DNA from: Eggerthella sp. CAG:209
GTDB taxonomy: Bacteria > Actinomycetota > Coriobacteriia > Coriobacteriales > Eggerthellaceae
DNA: 16,675 nt
Reading direction: 5' to 3'
NCBI GenBank assembly: GCA_000436075.1
Contig: FR884604.1
Span: forward strand, 1-16,675
The notes beneath the pieces were generated by a model. That model worked only from the letters and a program-made list of their open reading frames with translations. It was not told the DNA's origin and searched no databases. Of the stretch, positions 13,831-16,675 are shown in pieces. The stretch's first letter is position 1. The number at the start of each line of letters is the position of its first letter. The translations under genes were made by a program, and so were the position numbers.

Positions 13831-15329
13831 GCCAGGCCCCCTTCGGCGGTTTTCAGCGCTTCCATTACAGCGCGCGCCTTGTTGTAGCATTCGCGGTCTT
13901 CGTTTTCGGGAACGCTGTCAGCCACGATGCCAGCACCGGTCTGCACGCATACGCGGCCATTTTTCTTGTAAACAAGGCGGATCCCGATGCAGGTATCAAG
14001 ATTGCCTGTGAAATCCAAGTAGCCGATGGCGCCGCCGTAGATGCCACGCTTAGCACCCTCCAAATCCTGGATGATCTGACAGGCGCGCAGCTTGGGTGCC
14101 CCGGAAAGGGTGCCTGCCGGGAGAATGGAATCCATCACGTCCACCGCGTCTTTCCCTTCGGCAAGCTGACCGGTAACGGTTGATCCGATGTGCATGATTC
14201 GCGAAAAGCGCAGTACGTTTCGATATTCCTCTACCGCTACGCTGCCCAGTTGCGATACGCGACCCAAGTCGTTGCGTCCCAGGTCAACGAGCATATCGTG
14301 CTCAGCGCGTTCCTTTTCATCGGCAAGAAGCTCCGCCTCCAAGGCCTGGTCCTCTTCCGGGGTTGCGCCGCGTGGGCGGGTGCCCGCCAAGGGGTAGGTG
14401 AATAGTCTGCCATCCTGCAAGCGCGCCAGCGTTTCAGGGGATGCGCCTGCAATTTCCACATCTTCGCTGGTGAAGTAGAACATGTACGGGGAAGGATTCT
14501 GGCCGCGCAATACGCGATAGGTGTCGAACAGGCTTCCTTCCGCTTTTGCAGTTCGAGGATTGGAGGGCACCACCTGGAATATGTCGCCCTCGAAAATATG
14601 ACGCTTGGCGGTTTCCACCTTCTCGCAGAACTCTTCGGTCGAAAACTGCGGCGTAAGCGGTTCCTTCAACTGCAAGGGAGCAAATTCGTAGCGAGCAGTC
14701 CCCGTCAACAAGCCCTCGATCTCGTCGAGTTTTGCTTGCGCCTGAGCATAGGAACCCTCAATATCGTCGGTGCGAACACCCGCGATGAGGATGATCTTTT
14801 GGCGGTAATTGTCGAAGCAGATAACCTGATCGAACAGCATCAGGTCAACATCGAGGAAATCCTCACGGTCTAAACCGGGACGACGCAATGTGGGTTCGGC
14901 GTACTTGAGGTAGTCATACGAGAAGTAGCCCACCAGACCACCGGTAAATGTCGGGAATCCCTCAACCTTGGCGCTCTTGTTCTCTGTGATAATCTGGCGG
15001 ATAGCCTCGCCGGGGTGCTCAACCTGGCGCGTTTCACGCGACGGTTCGCCACCTTCAACATTGCGGCGAATACTGAGCTGCCCATTCAGGCAGGTAATCT
15101 CGAGCGTGGGGTTGAAGCCCAAAAAAGAGTAGCGACCCCAACGCTGATCGGCCTCGGCGCTTTCCAGCAAGAAGCAATGATTGCTGGCAGCACGCAGCGC
15201 ACGCATTGCTTCGATAGTGGTAATGCGGTCGGCAAAGAGCTCGCGCTTCACAGGAACGCGGCGAATACTGGGCTGCGCGGCCAAAGCACGAACTTCTTCC
15301 AGGCTCGGCTGCAACGGCGTAGTGTCCAT
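13827..15329 (-). CDS. trpE: Anthranilate synthase component I
   Basis: TrpE makes anthranilate from chorismate and ammonia, the first committed and usually feedback-inhibited step of tryptophan synthesis. The 500-residue protein has LLES at 54-57, part of the tryptophan-binding site of TrpE, and the C-terminal chorismate-binding core with NPSPYMFYF, AGASPETL, PLAGTRPRG, DLGRNDLGRV, LPAGTLSGAPK, RGIYGGAIGY and IRLVYKKNG. The ATG at 15329 follows AAGGAAAGGG. As first gene of the operon it lies just after the T-box terminator, so its transcription depends on leader readthrough. It overlaps trpG by four bases. Confidence 0.97.
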   Translation of the reverse strand: MDTTPLQPSLEEVRALAAQPSIRRVPVKRELFADRITTIEAMRALRAASNHCFLLESAEADQRWGRYSFLGFNPTLEITCLNGQLSIRRNVEGGEPSRETRQVEHPGEAIRQIITENKSAKVEGFPTFTGGLVGYFSYDYLKYAEPTLRRPGLDREDFLDVDLMLFDQVICFDNYRQKIILIAGVRTDDIEGSYAQAQAKLDEIEGLLTGTARYEFAPLQLKEPLTPQFSTEEFCEKVETAKRHIFEGDIFQVVPSNPRTAKAEGSLFDTYRVLRGQNPSPYMFYFTSEDVEIAGASPETLARLQDGRLFTYPLAGTRPRGATPEEDQALEAELLADEKERAEHDMLVDLGRNDLGRVSQLGSVAVEEYRNVLRFSRIMHIGSTVTGQLAEGKDAVDVMDSILPAGTLSGAPKLRACQIIQDLEGAKRGIYGGAIGYLDFTGNLDTCIGIRLVYKKNGRVCVQTGAGIVADSVPENEDRECYNKARAVMEALKTAEGGLA

Positions 15330-15362
15330 CGAACTGCCCTTTCCTTACGCGGGAAGGGCAAT

Positions 15363-15408
15363 AAAAAAAAGCCCATCCCTGATACTTCTACGATCAAGGA
15401 CGGGCTTT
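15363..15408 (-). terminator. T-box-controlled terminator before trpE
   Basis: A stem of about 16 bp (15408-15393 pairing with the segment ending at 15371, with two G-U pairs) and a nine-base loop is followed by eight T residues (15370-15363). It lies 34 bases before the trpE ATG. Its left arm is shared with the antiterminator. Confidence 0.92.
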
Positions 15409-15678
15409 AGAAAATACAAAGCTCGCGGTGCCACCTTGGTTCACGAAACGAATCGTGCGCTTAGCAGGATACCAACATATCCCCGGCAACTAACGTATGC
15501 CCTCACGTCGCACCCTACTAGCAAATTGCATTCACATGCGCCCTCAGCGGTCCATTTGGCGAACGGCTTTTCGATCCGGATCCCAGCATCCCGGACTCTC
15601 TGTGCGCGCCTACTCGCTTTGACTTCCGCTTCAACGGTTTGGTGATTTCCTCAGCGAATCATGTTCGCTTACGAAACT
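15363..15678 (-). promoter_or_regulatory. Trp-responsive T-box leader of the trp operon
   Basis: The leader carries the T-box core AAGGTGGCACCGCG (15437-15424, minus strand), close to the family consensus AGGGTGGNACCGCG. Upstream, the stem I region shows AGTA and AGAGAG-like elements and a specifier loop with TGG (15554-15552) followed by A, the tryptophan codon. The variable base of TGGN is C, which pairs with the G discriminator base usual for bacterial tRNA-Trp. AAGG and GCG of the T-box pair with CGTCCTT and, beyond one mismatch, GCTTT pairs with AAAGC. That antiterminator uses the same bases as the left arm of the following terminator, so the two are mutually exclusive. Uncharged tRNA-Trp should stabilise the antiterminator and switch on the operon. 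The 5' end is inferred from the promoter. Confidence 0.93.
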
Positions 15679-15684
15679 GTGGCT

Positions 15685-15713
15685 ATTCTTTCCCGAAATA
15701 TCCTTCCTGTCAA
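15685..15713 (-). promoter_or_regulatory. trp operon promoter
   Basis: On the minus strand a perfect -35 hexamer TTGACA (15713-15708) is followed after 17 bases by AAGAAT (15690-15685), a moderate -10 element. Transcription would start near 15678, just before the first T-box sequences, and give a leader of about 350 bases. Confidence 0.7.
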
Positions 15714-15736
15714 CAATTTTTCTGTAGATAAAACTT

Positions 15737-15880
15737 CGCTTTAACAATGGGCACCTGGATAGTTCCTGGCTAAACGGCCACGATGGGAGCCTAGGCAACC
15801 CGCGTCTGAACAGCTGCAATAGAGGTCTGAGAAACTTCCGCCCCAACAGCTGCATTAGAGGCAAATTCGCCATATTCCAT
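15737..15880. repeat. Four degenerate tandem 36-nt units upstream of the trp promoter
   Basis: Units start at 15737, 15773, 15809 and 15845. The last two share AACAGCTGCA(A/T)TAGAGG (15809-15825 and 15845-15861, one difference in 17). The second unit aligns with the third in the same register mainly through A/G and C/T changes, and the first aligns with the second around ATGGG and CCT at exactly 36-base spacing. The array fills most of the trp-yfcE divergent space, just upstream of the trp -35 box. No start codon or ribosome binding site supports coding on either strand. Confidence 0.6.
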
Positions 15881-15914
15881 TTTTTGCATTGGCCTGCAAA
15901 ATAGCAGCGAGCGA

Positions 15915-15920
15915 TACAAT
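15915..15920 (+). promoter_or_regulatory. Candidate -10 element for yfcE
   Basis: TACAAT (five of six consensus positions) lies 33 bases before the TTG start. No good -35 hexamer is at proper spacing; it would fall close to the 3' end of the 36-nt repeat array. Confidence 0.35.
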
Positions 15921-15953
15921 TAGACCGACTATCGTATACGGAAAGAGGCTGCC

Positions 15954-16547
15954 TTGAAGTTTCTGATTGCTTCTGACATTCACGGCTCTGCAACGTGGTG
16001 CCGCAAATTCATTGATGCTATTCACGCAGAAAAACCCGACAAGATCATCTTGCTGGGCGACATCTTGTACCATGGGCCGCGCAACGCCCTGCCCGACGGT
16101 TACGACCCCAAGGAAGTAATTGCCCTGCTCAACCCCCTAGCCGATCGCATACTTGCCGTACGCGGCAACTGCGACGCCGAAGTTGACCAGATGGTGCTCG
16201 ACTTCCCCTGCATGGCGGACTATTCCACCATCCTTGATCCTGAATACATCGACGAAGATGCAGGGTACGAAATGCAAACTCCCCGAACGCTGTTCCTCAC
16301 TCACGGGCACGTATTCGGCCCCGACAGAGACGGAGCGATAGGCAACCTTCCCCAGATGCCAGTCAATACCGCACTTTTGTACGGACACACCCATGTCAAA
16401 GCGAACGAACCCTGCTCGGAAGATCCAACCGTTTGGCTGTTCAACCCTGGTAGTCTTTCGCTTCCCAAGGATGGCAGCCACAGCTACGGCGTGTACACTA
16501 CCGGACTGCCAATCGAAGAGTCGTTTAAGCATGTCATTTTGAACTAG
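15954..16547 (+). CDS. yfcE: YfcE-type metallophosphoesterase (phosphodiesterase)
   Basis: This 197-residue protein belongs to the calcineurin-like metallophosphoesterases and matches the E. coli YfcE pattern closely. D8 and H10 lie in ASDIHG, G35-D36 in LLGDIL, then HGPRNALPDGY, RGNCDAEVDQM with N72, THGHVFGP with H117 and H119, YGHTH with H145 and H147, and FNPGSLSLPK. These supply the two-metal site. E. coli YfcE acts on artificial phosphodiesters in vitro; its cellular substrate is unknown, and the same caution applies here. The start is TTG at 15954, supported by GAGG seven bases upstream and by the family N-terminus MKFLIASDIHG. It is divergent from the trp operon. Confidence 0.93.
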   Translation: MKFLIASDIHGSATWCRKFIDAIHAEKPDKIILLGDILYHGPRNALPDGYDPKEVIALLNPLADRILAVRGNCDAEVDQMVLDFPCMADYSTILDPEYIDEDAGYEMQTPRTLFLTHGHVFGPDRDGAIGNLPQMPVNTALLYGHTHVKANEPCSEDPTVWLFNPGSLSLPKDGSHSYGVYTTGLPIEESFKHVILN

Positions 16548-16641
16548 TTCTGATGATACGCCCCCGCCAGGCAGAAATTTGTTCAGTGGAAGAGCATATA
16601 CCCCTTTGGAGGCAGGGCTAAAACCGTCTGCGGCACCAAAC
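16548..16641. other. Short convergent spacer after yfcE
   Basis: No gene is supported here. No clear plus-strand terminator for yfcE was found. CCTTTGG followed by GGCAGGGC gives only weak pairing. Confidence 0.35.
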
Positions 16642-16669
16642 AAAAAGCTACGCGATCATCATCGCGGCA
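16640..16669 (-). terminator. Minus-strand terminator of a gene beyond the right edge
   Basis: CGCGAT (16651-16656) and ATCGCG (16661-16666) form a 6-bp stem with a four-base loop, extendable by GCT/AGC. On the minus strand it is followed by TAGCTTTTTGTTT. It probably ends a leftward gene lying mostly outside the window; a frame whose last codons read AAAMMIA stops at 16648 inside the hairpin region, but this is too short to identify. Confidence 0.5.
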
Positions 16670-16675
16670 GCCGTC

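Noticed and set aside
15737..15880. CRISPR array
   Set aside because: The units abut without unique spacers and diverge from one another; no cas gene is nearby.
15631..15993. 120-codon minus-strand frame containing 12-residue repeats
   Set aside because: It overlaps the start of yfcE, the trp promoter and the T-box leader. The residue repeats merely reflect the 36-nt DNA repeat.

Overview
This window is a bacterial chromosomal segment. It looks like a moderately GC-rich actinobacterium, most likely of the class Coriobacteriia (Eggerthellaceae-like). That placement is an inference. It rests on a Gram-positive-type T-box in front of a complete trp operon, a stand-alone bacterial Elp3, GAAAGGAA-type ribosome binding sites, and a small membrane protein with a Ser/Gly-rich tail. 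No phage, insertion sequence, CRISPR array, tRNA or rRNA was seen.

Layout. Positions 1-509 hold no convincing gene; the left 138 bases form a strongly structured inverted repeat. Three plus-strand genes follow: a PiT-family transporter (510-1559), an Elp3-like radical SAM/acetyltransferase (1639-3591) and oligoendopeptidase F (3712-5529), which ends in a strong hairpin terminator. Facing them on the minus strand are a MarR-like regulator (5674-6252), a small three-helix membrane protein (6611-6952) and a membrane protein with a Ser/Gly-rich tail (7098-8084).

The largest block, 8340 to about 15713 on the minus strand, is a complete tryptophan operon in the order trpE-trpG-trpD-trpC-trpF-trpB-trpA, with a terminator after trpA. 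Most genes overlap or abut (trpE/G, trpD/C, trpC/F, trpB/A). The exceptions are a 39-nt trpG-trpD gap and a 274-nt trpF-trpB gap packed with hairpins. The operon is preceded by a T-box leader with a UGG (Trp) specifier, a C in the bulge that matches the expected G discriminator base of tRNA-Trp, and mutually exclusive antiterminator and terminator stems. Chorismate is thus converted to tryptophan by seven enzymes whose transcription should rise when uncharged tRNA-Trp accumulates.

Upstream of the trp promoter, in the divergent space before yfcE, lie four degenerate tandem copies of a 36-nt unit. On the plus strand yfcE (15954-16547) encodes a YfcE-type phosphodiesterase. The right edge carries a minus-strand terminator for a gene that lies mostly outside the window.

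The annotated genes are mostly well-known families. The less explained items are non-coding: the left-edge multi-hairpin element, the trpF-trpB hairpin cluster and the 36-nt repeat array. Also notable are a probably leaderless elp3 and a PiT transporter with altered signature motifs.
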